Assembly: GCA_029225065.1 (NCBI GenBank)
Contig: JAQXVT010000051.1
Coordinates: 1 to 61,259 of the forward strand
Direction: 5' to 3'
From: Lachnospiraceae bacterium
GTDB lineage: Bacteria; Bacillota; Clostridia; Lachnospirales; Lachnospiraceae
Length of the DNA: 61,259 bases
Positions within the stretch are counted from its first letter, which is position 1. Each line of letters starts with the position of its first letter. Below are positions 52,730-61,259 of the stretch, in pieces. Below the pieces are notes generated by a model that was not told the origin of the DNA, searched no databases, and saw nothing but the letters and a program-made list of their open reading frames with translations. Both the position numbers and the translations under genes were made by a program.

Positions 52730-53719
52730 TTAGTTTGGCGCTTTTGCGCTCTCACTCAGCCACTCCTGCACTACACCTGCGCTTATCTTCACAATCTGCG
52801 CAATCTTCTCAACAGACATCCCCATTTCACCAAGTGAACGCGTGATTTCACGGGCTTTGCTCAGTTCTCCACGTTGCATTCCACGCTCTATTCCTTCGTT
52901 GTAAAGCTCCTCCAGTTCATGACTCATGCTCTCCACTCCTTTCTCGGTCTCTTTTAATTCCCGTACCCGCTTTGCCAGTACCTGACTGTACATGTCTTCC
53001 GCTCTTGTGCAGTGCAGGTCATGCAGCAAATGTCCAAGTTCCGTATCATCCCGATATTTCGCGTTTACGTAGATGATATGCGCTTCGTCACAAAAATCCC
53101 GGCCCAGCTCCGTAATCTTCCGATCTATGTGGTAAATCGGTAATCCATGGCCCAGATAATCATCCCTGGTAATGAATATTACATACGTCTCCGGCAGCTT
53201 ATCAAAGGTTTCTCCCGGATTTAACGTATTCATATCCATCAGCCCACTGTGATAGCGCGCTCGTTTCGGTGACGCACCCTCGTTCTCCTGCTGGATTTCC
53301 ACATCCATCTGTCTTCCGCTGGCATCCCTGGCCACACAGTCCAGAATCGCCGAGCGTCCCTGCAGGTTCTTATAATCCTTCTGGATCACCTGATCGATTA
53401 CATGCAGTCCGGCATTTCCAAGAATCACCTGAAGCACGTATTCCGTACATTCCGGTTCCTTCAATACATTACGCATGAATATGTCATTCATGATCGTAAG
53501 GTTCTTAAGGATATCCCGGTACCGCGCATAATGCATCTCAAGTTCTTCTTCTGTGACTGTCTCACGGCTCCTTTCCTTTTCTTTCTTTGCTTCCTTTTCA
53601 GCGACTGCTGTCTCACTTTGCTTTGTACTTTTTTTGCTTTTTGTGTTTTTCTTTTTTATCAATCTTTTATTCTGACCGCTCCCCCACTGACTCAATGTCA
53701 TCCCCGTTCCGGCAGCCAA
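52730..53719 (-). CDS. Rpn family recombination-promoting nuclease (PD-(D/E)XK)
   Basis: 329 residues from a TTG at 53719 (RBS AAGAAAGAG) or ATG at 53701. Lys/Glu-rich N-terminal extension (about 15-60), then the Rpn/PD-(D/E)XK core: ILDCVARDASGRQMDVEIQQ gives the D and ExQ active-site residues, with LPETYVIFITRDDYLGHG following. A helical C-terminal region (LYNEGIERGMQRGELSKARE) matches the family's usual tail. Relatives are DNA nucleases first annotated as transposases; they are not insertion-sequence enzymes here. Confidence 0.88.
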   Translation of the reverse strand: MAAGTGMTLSQWGSGQNKRLIKKKNTKSKKSTKQSETAVAEKEAKKEKERSRETVTEEELEMHYARYRDILKNLTIMNDIFMRNVLKEPECTEYVLQVILGNAGLHVIDQVIQKDYKNLQGRSAILDCVARDASGRQMDVEIQQENEGASPKRARYHSGLMDMNTLNPGETFDKLPETYVIFITRDDYLGHGLPIYHIDRKITELGRDFCDEAHIIYVNAKYRDDTELGHLLHDLHCTRAEDMYSQVLAKRVRELKETEKGVESMSHELEELYNEGIERGMQRGELSKAREITRSLGEMGMSVEKIAQIVKISAGVVQEWLSESAKAPN

Positions 53720-53733
53720 TGTCTCTTTCTTAT

Positions 53734-53762
53734 CTTAACATCAAACCATCCTTTTCTCAACC
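53734..53762 (-). promoter_or_regulatory. Sigma-A promoter of the Rpn-family gene
   Basis: Minus strand -35 TTGAGA (53757-53762), 17-base spacer, -10 TAAGAT (53734-53739). Confidence 0.6.
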
Positions 53763-53958
53763 GAACATGCATTGAAATAATTCTTAAAAATCCTTCTCGT
53801 CTGCTCCTCCACCTTTTCCCCCTGCATAGTCAATATAATTTTGTCCAAAGCAGATATTCGCAATCCGTTTCACTACTGAAATCCAGATTAATAAAGGATT
53901 CTCACCCACTGCTTATTACTTTGCACAATTGAAGCAGCGGACTTACTTGATTCAGTAG

Positions 53959-54016
53959 AAAAAGCAGGCAGCCCGCGCATCGTATTCTCTGATACAATGT
54001 CGGATCTGCCTGCTTT
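53959..54016 (-). terminator. Terminator of the giant adhesin gene
   Basis: AAAGCAGGCAG and CTGCCTGCTTT pair across a 34-base loop containing a further weak stem, followed on the minus strand by TTTTTC. Between it and the adhesin stop are about 165 non-coding bases with two short CGTAAGGCCG direct repeats. Confidence 0.75.
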
Positions 54017-54181
54017 CCTTGGGCGGCATAAATGCACGCCTCACTTTTCTTTGCGCTGCGGATTCTCACAACGCTTCTTTTGGCTTCGCGGCCTTACGGT
54101 CACGGCCTTACGACCGGAGCCTCACGTGCGGCCTTTGATTGCTTCTGGCTGTATGCCATTTGCGCTCTTTTGGCTGCCTGC

Positions 54182-57100
54182 TTACCGTCTGCCTGTTTTT
54201 CTGCGCTTCTGTTCCGATGCCAACAGCAGTGCGAATGCTGCAAATGCAACTGCCATCAGTCCTGCGTAGGAAGCGATCGGAGTGTCATCTCCGGTCTTTA
54301 CATCGTCTGTCGGCTTTGTAGTTTTCTGCGTCTCAGACTCTGTCTGCTTCTTCGTTTCCGTTTCGGTCTCTGTCTCGGTGATTTCTTTGTTCGTAATCAC
54401 CACAGCACTCTCCAAACGCTCCGCAGTCATCTCTACCTTTGTGCTGTCGACTCCTACCTCATATGCAAAGCCTGCTGCTCCCTTGACCGGATTTCCATTC
54501 TCATCTACCTCAGTCACATAAAGTGTTGTGGTAGAATCCACCGTATCGATTCCAACCTGTACAGTCTGCGATACCTCTGAATTTCCGTTCAGTGCCAGCT
54601 CCAGAATGTTGTACTCTGCATGATCAGAGAGCGTTGTGTACTCCGGATCATCAAAGATTCCTGCATAGAAGACTTCATCCGAATTCTTCGGTTTGCCGTC
54701 CGCTCCGAGAAGCTTCTTCGTAACGATCAGCTCGCCATATTCATAGTAGCCCCTGTTGAGCGACGCATTTGTGATGACAACAGAAGCCTCTTTACCGGCT
54801 GTTACTTCTGCCTTGCTGCCGTCTACCTTGACACTGTACCGGAATCCTGCCTTTCCTTCAACCGGAGTTCCGTTTTTGTCTACCTCGGTCACATACAGTA
54901 CCGTCTTCGCATCCTTCGATTCAATCGTTACACTCGTCTGTGCGGATGTTTCTGAATTACCCTTGAGGGCAAGTGCCAGAATATTACTCTCCACCTTATC
55001 AGACAGTTTCGTGTAAGCTTCATCCTCAAAGATTCCTGCGTAGAAGATTTCATGTGATTTCTTCGGCAGACCGTCGTATCCAAGCAGTTTCTTTGTGACG
55101 GTCAGTTTGCCTTCATATACTTCTGTTTCGGTTTCTGTCTCTGTCTCTGTTTCGGTTTCTGTCTCCTGTTCCTCTTCCTTGTTTGTGATCGTTACAACCG
55201 CCGAATCACTTGCTGCGCTGAGCGATACTTCCGTCTGGTCAACCGATACTTCATACTCAAAGCCGGCTGCTCCTATGACCGGATTGCCTTCCTCGTCTAC
55301 CTCTGTTACATAGAGCGTCGTGACAGAATCAATCGACTCAATCTGTACCGCTGTCGATACCGATGCCTCTGATCCGCCAAACAGATCCAGTTCCAGAATG
55401 TTGTACTCTGCTCTGTCAGTAAGTGTCGTGTACTCCGGATCGTCAAAGATTCCCGCATAGAAAACTCCATCTGAATTCTTCGGTGTTCCATCTCTTCCGA
55501 CCAGCTTCTTCGTAACGGTCAGCTCACCTACTGCATAGTACTGATGCGGCCATCTGTCGAGCTGGTTGTCAAGGTATACAACCTCATCCTCGCCCTCTGT
55601 CGTCGTAATCTTTCTGCCGTCTGTGCCGCTGAATACCGGTTTGTATACCGTTCCGTCTTCCAGTTCACCTGAATTGATTACCGTTCCGTCCGCGTCGCAC
55701 TCACCCACATAGTAGGTTCTGCCTGCTTCCAGATTGTTAAACGTTACCTTTGAGGAGATTCCGCTCACAATCGTAACCTTTTTCAGCTCGGTTGCCGGTT
55801 TCGTGCATGCCTCATCGTAGAAGAGACGTACATTGAAGCTCAGGTTCTCCACAAACAGGGAGAGTCCTTTATAAGTTACTGTCTTTTCAATCGTAACACT
55901 TGTGTTTTCCGAAGCTGTCAGCTTATCCTCCACGAGGATTACACCATTTACTACCGATGCGTTCGAGGATACCGTGCCGTCTTTTGCAACGGTAAAGGTA
56001 ACATCTGCCGCTGTCTCGTAGCCCTCCGGAGCTTTGGACTCATGCAGCGTGTATTCCACGCCGGTCTTGATGCCGTTAATTACATGATTCGTTCCGCTCT
56101 TGGAATCCCACTCGTCCACGATGGTGCCTGCGCCGTCCAGTACCTGGAAATGTGCTCCGGTCAGCTCTTCGCCTGTGCCGATGTCCACCTTCGATACTGC
56201 TGCGCTTCTTGTGTTAGTTACGTCATAGCCATCCACTTCACTGATGTATCCGTCTACCGGATCCTCGGTGATCGTGTAGGTGATCTCCTGTCCGTTTGCA
56301 TACTTCGGCAGGTTCTCAAACTTCCACGCCCACTTGCCGTCCGCACCTGCTTTTACTTCCTGCGAATCAATCTTCGTTCCGTCTGCAAGGAGGTTGATCG
56401 TGATGCTCTCCGGCCTTGCTCCCTCGTTTCCTCCATCAGCCCAGGTCTTGGTGCCGCTGACCGTTACGATCGGCATATCCTTCATCTCTACGATGTTGTC
56501 GTCTGCCACTGTTTCTCCGACTTTTACGGTTCCATCTGCTTCAATCGTAAATGTGATGTCCTCTGCCACCGCATATCCTTCCGGCGCACTTACTTCATGG
56601 AGTGCATAAGTTCCTGCTTTCAGTCCGGTTACTTCATGCGCTTCCTTCGTGGAAATCCACTCTTCTACCACATTGCCATCCTTGTCGATGATCTGAATAT
56701 GGGCTCCTTCCAGCTCCTTGCCATCTGCGATATCAACCTTGCTTACTTTGACGCTTGTCTTCTTGTCTTCTACCAGAAGGATTCCATCTTTACTTGTTGT
56801 CTTTGTCTTTTCAGTATCGATTGTTCCGTCTGCTTTCAGTACAAATGTAGTGTCTGTGGTTACTTCATATCCATCCGGTGCTACCGTCTCACGCAGGGTG
56901 TAAGTCTCTCCTGTCTTCAGTCCGGTTACTTCATGTGCTTCCTTCGTGGAATCCCATTCCTCAACTACCTTGCCATTCTTGTCAAGGATCTGGATATGGG
57001 CTCCTTCCAGCTCCTTGCCATCTGCAATATCAACCTTGCTGACTTTGACAGATGTGATGGTGTTGGTGATGTTATAACCATCTACTGTTGAAATATATCC

Positions 57101-60100
57101 CTCAATCGGTGTTTCTTCTACCGTATAGCTGTAAGCTGTCTTTCCGTCCTCGCTGTATCTTGGCAGGTTCTCAAAGCTGTACTTCCAGTCATTTGCTGCT
57201 GTTACATCCTGACGCTTATACTCGATTCCGTTACGGTTCAGGACCACTGTGATCTTCTCCGGCAGTTCCGTTCCGGCCGGTGCATTCCAGGTCTTCGTTC
57301 CCTCTACCTTCGTGGTTCCCGTGATCGTGTTGGTGATGTTGTAGCCGCTGACTGCCTTTTCATATCCGGAAACTTTTTCCTCATCTACCGTGTAGGTGTA
57401 TGCGGTCTTTCCGTCTTTGCTGTACGCTTCAAGATCTGTCCAGCTGTATTTCCAGTTATCTTTCGCGGTTACTTCTTTGCTGTCGATCTGGTCTCCGTTC
57501 TGGTACAGATTTACTGTGATACTTTCTGGAAGCTCGGTTCCTTCCGGCACGTTCCAGGTCTTCGTTCCCTCTACATTGACCTTGTCACTCTTGGTGTTGG
57601 TGATGTTGTAGCCGTCTATTGTCTTGTTATAGCCTGTTACTGCTACTTCGTCTACTGTATAGGTGTACTCTGTCTTTCCGTCCTCGCTGTATTTTGGCAG
57701 ATTTTCCCACTTATACTCCCAGTTATCGGATGCGCTGACCGTCTTCTCATCATATTTTTCATTATCACGGTTCAGGATTACCGTGATGCTTTCCGGCAGT
57801 ACTGTTCCTTCCGGTGCATTCCAGGTCTTCGTTCCGCTGATATCTACTGTCTCATAGGTATTCGTCACCGTCAGGCTTCCCATTCCGTCATAAGACACCG
57901 CTGCACTCAGTTCTCCAGTCCCTTTGTTCCTAGTTACCGTCACGGTTACCTTATGATCCTTCGTATCATACGTCATTCCAGGCGTACTTCCTGGTGTCTC
58001 CTTAATGACGTACTTATAGATTCCCTCTTGCGTGTATTTAATCTCTCCAAAGATTTCGGTATCGCCCTTCTTTACTTTAACCGTGCTGTTAGCCGGCATT
58101 GGCGCTCCATTTTCTCCTGTAAGAGTGAACGTAAACTCCTCTGTTCCCGTGTAGTTTCCACTTACCTGTTTAGTTACCTTAATTATTGCACTTCCATCGG
58201 CATACCTGTTGACAAACTCAAACTGCATATCATCCGACGGCATTGGTATCCATTCTTCACTGCCGACCTTCCGATAAGCTCTTGTGATGTTCAATCCAAC
58301 GTTTTCATTGCTGCCGATATTTACCATTATTTCGTATATGTCATCCGAATAGGAAATATTTGGTATAAGGTCTTTCGAATCATCCGGTTTCAGCTCTTTT
58401 ATTGTATACACATACGTCTTTCCGATATCATTACTTGTGTATGCAATCTCACCAAAAGACGGGGTCCGGTTTCCAAAAGAAGCCTCTATTTCTTTTACAA
58501 CTTTTCCGCCTTCGTTTGCAGAACCACTTGGCATCGGCGTTCCCTCCGGTGCAGATAATTCAAAAGCAAATTTGTAACTCTTCTCCCAAATATCTTTCTC
58601 TTCTTCATCAACAGTCTTTACCACACGCTTGGAAATGCCAAATCCCATCGTTCCTGTAAAATCTGTTCTATGGCTCTCTGCGTTAATATACAGCACGTTC
58701 GTAATCATAGAACCATTCCAGTTAGCATTTGTAGTAAATGTTCCATTTGGTATAAAGATTGTACCTGTGGTTGCTTCATTCTGATTAATGGAGCCTGTAT
58801 ACGGATTTCCATTTGAATCCAGAATATTCCAGATAAGCTTACCTGCTGAAAAGTCCCCCTGCTCTCCACCAGTATTTCCAACATTATTTAAACTAAGCTG
58901 CGGGATCGTTGCAGAACTACCCGATACACGGACGTTAATCAACAGCGACTTTCCGGACGCATTAGCAAGTCCTTCAATCTGCTTGTGGCTGTTCAATTGA
59001 TCCAGCGTCAGATTAATCACTGCCATACCACTGTAACCTTGATCTACTACAATCTTATCCTCAGTCAATATAACTCCACGATCGCTCTGACCTGCCCAGC
59101 TTGAACTTTGTGACACTGCCGCTGATTTCGCGCTGTCCAGATTGATAAAGCTATAGCTTTCCGTATCCTGATATACAGTCTGAGGCCGGTCAAGCTTCTG
59201 GCCATTCAGGTAAAAATGCTGTCCATCGCAGGTTACGTTGATATCTTTTCCAACCACAAGAACTGAACTATTATCAGAACCGCATTGCATTCCACTTACA
59301 TATTCATTAAAGGTTCTGACATAACTAATTTCATTTGCAAGCTGATTTGTACCAAAATTGCTTCCATAAAACAGCTTGGAAGTCAATATATTTCCGTTTG
59401 TGTGTACTTTATTGTGAACCTCTGAAAACCCAACCGCATGAAAATTGTTCACAATTCCAAGAGGTCCTGAAACACGATACTGATGTTTCGGTCCGATTGC
59501 TATATAGGTCAGATTGCCAGAACGCCATACCTCATCTGGTTTAAATGTCCTTGTTTCTATGGTAAAAATCAGATCATTGTCTCTTTTTTCAGGACCATTT
59601 TTACTGAATGTATAAAAGGTCTTTTCCAGCTCTTTTTCCTGTAAAGCAATCTTCACATAAGATACCCTACTACTGTCAAGATTCTGGAAATAATTTGCCA
59701 GATTTAATCCTCCTGCCATTGAGCCAATCTGAAGATCCTGGATCTTTTCCGGATTAATTTCTTTTACCTCTGCCTGCGTGGCATCATAATAGGTAATAGT
59801 AATTTCAATCTTAGAATTCTGGATGGAATTTCTGACATCCTTGTCCATTGCAAGCTTTACTATTGTATTTTTTGCCTCTTCAAGCGACATATAATACTCA
59901 TTGCATTCCGTCGTTGGAGCAGCATTCTTAGCAAACGCCAGTCTTGCTCCGAACGGTGAAAAACTGTCATTCGAAAAAGACATACCACGTACTGCGCCAT
60001 CAGATGATACGTCTACCTTTCCATCTCCTAAAATTTCTGCTTTATTATTATCATCCAAATGGACAACATCTGTGTCTACTACCTTGCCTTTAATCTGTGT

Positions 60101-61243
60101 TTCTTCTGGTGTCTTAAAAGAAATTTTAACTTTTACTTTTCCATCTTCTGGTTCAATGTGACCACCATCTGATTCCGAAGTAAAATAAATATCATAAAGG
60201 ACATAGTCCATCACTACGTTTTCATCATCGCCACCAAGCTGAGCAATAAATGCTGCAACAGCGTCATTATATTCCGCGCTGCCCGGTGCCAGATAATCTG
60301 CCTTCAGGACTGCATCCTGCGGAAGCTTTGCCTCTTCAGATGCATCAGCAATAATTTTCACACGACTGTCTTCATATACAAAGTGTGTTTTCGAAGCCTC
60401 TGTCTCCGTCTCAGTTTCCGTCTCTGTCTCCGTCTCGGTCTCTTTGATCTCCGTCTCGGTTTCCGGAGCCTCAGTAGCCGGAGCTTCTGTCTCAGGCGCT
60501 TCCGTGACCGGTACTTCTGTCTCAGGTGCCTCCGTGACCGGTGCCTCTGTCTCAGGCGCTTCTGTAACCGGTGCTTCCGTCTCCGGCGCCTCTGTCTCCG
60601 GTGCTTCCGTTACCGGTGCTTCTGTCTCTGGGGCTTCAGTAGCCGGCGCTTCCGTTGCCGGTGCCTCGGTCTCTGGTGCCTCAGTGACTGGCGCTTCCGT
60701 CGCCGGTGCTTCTGTTACCGGTGCCTCGGTAGCCGGTGCTTCTGTGGCTGGTGCCTCAGTAGCCGGTGCTTCTGTGGCTGGTGCCTGTGTCTCCGGCGCC
60801 TGTGTCTCCGGTGCCTGTGTCTCCGGGGCCTGTGTCTCCGGTGCCTGCGTCTCCGGCGCCTGTGTCTCCGGTGCCTGCGTCTCCGGCGCTTTTGTCTCCG
60901 GCGCCTGTGTCTCCGGCGCTTTCGTCTCTGCTGCCTGTGTCTCTGGCGCTTTTGCTTCCTGCACCTCCGGCTTCGGGGCCTGCGTCTCCGGCGCTTTCGT
61001 CTCCGGCGCCTGCGTTTCCGGGGCCTTTGTTTCTGGCGCCTGCGTTTCTGGGGCCTGCGTTTCTGGCGTTGTCTCCGCCTTTACTGCCTTTGTCTCAGGT
61101 GCCTCTGCCGTCTGCACAACTGCTGCAGCTGTTTCCGATTCCACATGATCTTCTGCGATTACCGGAAGGACAAAGGTCTGCTGCATGATCATGGAGATCA
61201 CGAGCAGAATTGAGAATAATCTCTGTTTTCTGGTTCGTTTCAT
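54182..61243 (-). CDS. Giant wall-anchored adhesin with Cna_B/SpaA and pilin isopeptide domains
   Basis: 2353 residues, ATG 61243 after AAAAGGAGG. Signal peptide (1-30). A stalk of about 45 A-P-[EAV]-T-x pentapeptides (about 55-270) ends in a Glu-Thr run. Globular N-region (about 285-865) whose middle resembles a choice-of-anchor A domain. Two Spy0128-type pilin isopeptide domains (about 885-1018 and 1023-1130). Three Cna_B units (1132-1397), two SpaA units (1400-1588), a fourth Cna_B (1590-1680), a third SpaA (1684-1777), one domain I do not recognise (to about 1900), then three copies of a roughly 115-residue unit starting [EK]L[TI]VTKKL. It ends with the sorting motif VKTGDDTPI, a membrane helix and an RRKTGRR tail. 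Likely a host- or partner-binding surface protein anchored by a sortase. The 58.2-60.3 kb part is more AT-rich than the rest. Confidence 0.93.
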   Translation of the reverse strand: MKRTRKQRLFSILLVISMIMQQTFVLPVIAEDHVESETAAAVVQTAEAPETKAVKAETTPETQAPETQAPETKAPETQAPETKAPETQAPKPEVQEAKAPETQAAETKAPETQAPETKAPETQAPETQAPETQAPETQAPETQAPETQAPETQAPATEAPATEAPATEAPATEAPVTEAPATEAPVTEAPETEAPATEAPATEAPETEAPVTEAPETEAPETEAPVTEAPETEAPVTEAPETEVPVTEAPETEAPATEAPETETEIKETETETETETETETEASKTHFVYEDSRVKIIADASEEAKLPQDAVLKADYLAPGSAEYNDAVAAFIAQLGGDDENVVMDYVLYDIYFTSESDGGHIEPEDGKVKVKISFKTPEETQIKGKVVDTDVVHLDDNNKAEILGDGKVDVSSDGAVRGMSFSNDSFSPFGARLAFAKNAAPTTECNEYYMSLEEAKNTIVKLAMDKDVRNSIQNSKIEITITYYDATQAEVKEINPEKIQDLQIGSMAGGLNLANYFQNLDSSRVSYVKIALQEKELEKTFYTFSKNGPEKRDNDLIFTIETRTFKPDEVWRSGNLTYIAIGPKHQYRVSGPLGIVNNFHAVGFSEVHNKVHTNGNILTSKLFYGSNFGTNQLANEISYVRTFNEYVSGMQCGSDNSSVLVVGKDINVTCDGQHFYLNGQKLDRPQTVYQDTESYSFINLDSAKSAAVSQSSSWAGQSDRGVILTEDKIVVDQGYSGMAVINLTLDQLNSHKQIEGLANASGKSLLINVRVSGSSATIPQLSLNNVGNTGGEQGDFSAGKLIWNILDSNGNPYTGSINQNEATTGTIFIPNGTFTTNANWNGSMITNVLYINAESHRTDFTGTMGFGISKRVVKTVDEEEKDIWEKSYKFAFELSAPEGTPMPSGSANEGGKVVKEIEASFGNRTPSFGEIAYTSNDIGKTYVYTIKELKPDDSKDLIPNISYSDDIYEIMVNIGSNENVGLNITRAYRKVGSEEWIPMPSDDMQFEFVNRYADGSAIIKVTKQVSGNYTGTEEFTFTLTGENGAPMPANSTVKVKKGDTEIFGEIKYTQEGIYKYVIKETPGSTPGMTYDTKDHKVTVTVTRNKGTGELSAAVSYDGMGSLTVTNTYETVDISGTKTWNAPEGTVLPESITVILNRDNEKYDEKTVSASDNWEYKWENLPKYSEDGKTEYTYTVDEVAVTGYNKTIDGYNITNTKSDKVNVEGTKTWNVPEGTELPESITVNLYQNGDQIDSKEVTAKDNWKYSWTDLEAYSKDGKTAYTYTVDEEKVSGYEKAVSGYNITNTITGTTKVEGTKTWNAPAGTELPEKITVVLNRNGIEYKRQDVTAANDWKYSFENLPRYSEDGKTAYSYTVEETPIEGYISTVDGYNITNTITSVKVSKVDIADGKELEGAHIQILDKNGKVVEEWDSTKEAHEVTGLKTGETYTLRETVAPDGYEVTTDTTFVLKADGTIDTEKTKTTSKDGILLVEDKKTSVKVSKVDIADGKELEGAHIQIIDKDGNVVEEWISTKEAHEVTGLKAGTYALHEVSAPEGYAVAEDITFTIEADGTVKVGETVADDNIVEMKDMPIVTVSGTKTWADGGNEGARPESITINLLADGTKIDSQEVKAGADGKWAWKFENLPKYANGQEITYTITEDPVDGYISEVDGYDVTNTRSAAVSKVDIGTGEELTGAHFQVLDGAGTIVDEWDSKSGTNHVINGIKTGVEYTLHESKAPEGYETAADVTFTVAKDGTVSSNASVVNGVILVEDKLTASENTSVTIEKTVTYKGLSLFVENLSFNVRLFYDEACTKPATELKKVTIVSGISSKVTFNNLEAGRTYYVGECDADGTVINSGELEDGTVYKPVFSGTDGRKITTTEGEDEVVYLDNQLDRWPHQYYAVGELTVTKKLVGRDGTPKNSDGVFYAGIFDDPEYTTLTDRAEYNILELDLFGGSEASVSTAVQIESIDSVTTLYVTEVDEEGNPVIGAAGFEYEVSVDQTEVSLSAASDSAVVTITNKEEEQETETETETETETETEVYEGKLTVTKKLLGYDGLPKKSHEIFYAGIFEDEAYTKLSDKVESNILALALKGNSETSAQTSVTIESKDAKTVLYVTEVDKNGTPVEGKAGFRYSVKVDGSKAEVTAGKEASVVITNASLNRGYYEYGELIVTKKLLGADGKPKNSDEVFYAGIFDDPEYTTLSDHAEYNILELALNGNSEVSQTVQVGIDTVDSTTTLYVTEVDENGNPVKGAAGFAYEVGVDSTKVEMTAERLESAVVITNKEITETETETETKKQTESETQKTTKPTDDVKTGDDTPIASYAGLMAVAFAAFALLLASEQKRRKTGRR

Positions 61244-61259
61244 CCTGTTTCCTCCTTTT

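Noticed and set aside
52730-53719. Insertion sequence transposase
   Set aside because: Rpn-family proteins are sometimes labelled transposases, but no terminal repeats or target duplications flank this gene, and the active site is that of a PD-(D/E)XK nuclease.
60383-61213. Long plus-strand frames over the adhesin stalk
   Set aside because: The 15-base repeats keep several frames free of stops. The predicted proteins are mere repeats, and the minus-strand gene has signal, anchor and RBS.

Overview
The window looks like chromosome of a Lachnospiraceae-type Firmicute (Blautia, Ruminococcus, Mediterraneibacter and relatives). This is an inference from several things: near-balanced base composition, strong GGAGG ribosome sites, sigma-A-like promoters, a class II galT, HPr kinase, MecA, a VanW-family envelope protein, a DUF4080 radical SAM protein, a PSP1/RicT gene in the holB cluster, and Cna_B/SpaA adhesins whose sorting motif is V[KR]TGDDTP rather than LPXTG. 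Almost all genes lie on the minus strand. I see no rRNA, tRNA, CRISPR array, phage or transposase.

Layout. 1-3.1 kb: the incomplete end of an unusual GNAT acetyltransferase-lactonase fusion, then an orphan class C sortase. 3.1-8.1 kb: a probable operon read from 8.1 down to 3.1 kb, with a PurM/HypE-like protein, an Lrp/AsnC regulator, an aminotransferase, TrmL and an RsmF-like rRNA methyltransferase. 8.2-14.2 kb: a VanW protein, then a tightly coupled set (ASKHA reductive activator, B12-binding radical SAM DUF4080 protein, DnaQ-type exonuclease, 35-residue membrane peptide). 14.3-23.4 kb: glucokinase and hprK, alpha-galactosidase, a decaying sortase-pilus locus, and uvrC. 23.7-36 kb: greA, galT, DUF402, cyclophilin, a DnaJ-like chaperone, an aldose-1-epimerase relative, lacZ, a HAD phosphatase and a phospholipase C-like protein. 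Together with alpha-galactosidase and glucokinase these make a scattered galactoside-utilisation set next to the catabolite-control kinase hprK. 35.1-42.3 kb: a version of the conserved Firmicute Orn/Lys/Arg-decarboxylase, nucleotide-kinase, holB, ricT, trmN6, rsmI cluster, with a MITE-like nested inverted repeat where small genes often sit. 42.8-51.2 kb: proC, a PdaA-type deacetylase, a candidate envelope-modification operon (D-cysteine-desulfhydrase-like enzyme, ArnC-like glycosyltransferase, ATP-grasp ligase, two EmrE-sized transporters) and a GH18 protein. 51.5-61.2 kb: a candidate small RNA, mecA, an Rpn-family nuclease and a 2353-residue cell-wall adhesin.

Observations most worth a second look: the GNAT-lactonase fusion; the pilin-sortase chimera that has lost its catalytic-cysteine segment, beside a pilin with an amber codon and a frameshift; the ArnC/ArnE/ArnF-like plus ATP-grasp operon; a cloverleaf-shaped RNA candidate at 44.9 kb that is not a tRNA; and a family of elements ending in CTGTTCAGAG/CTCTGAACAG.
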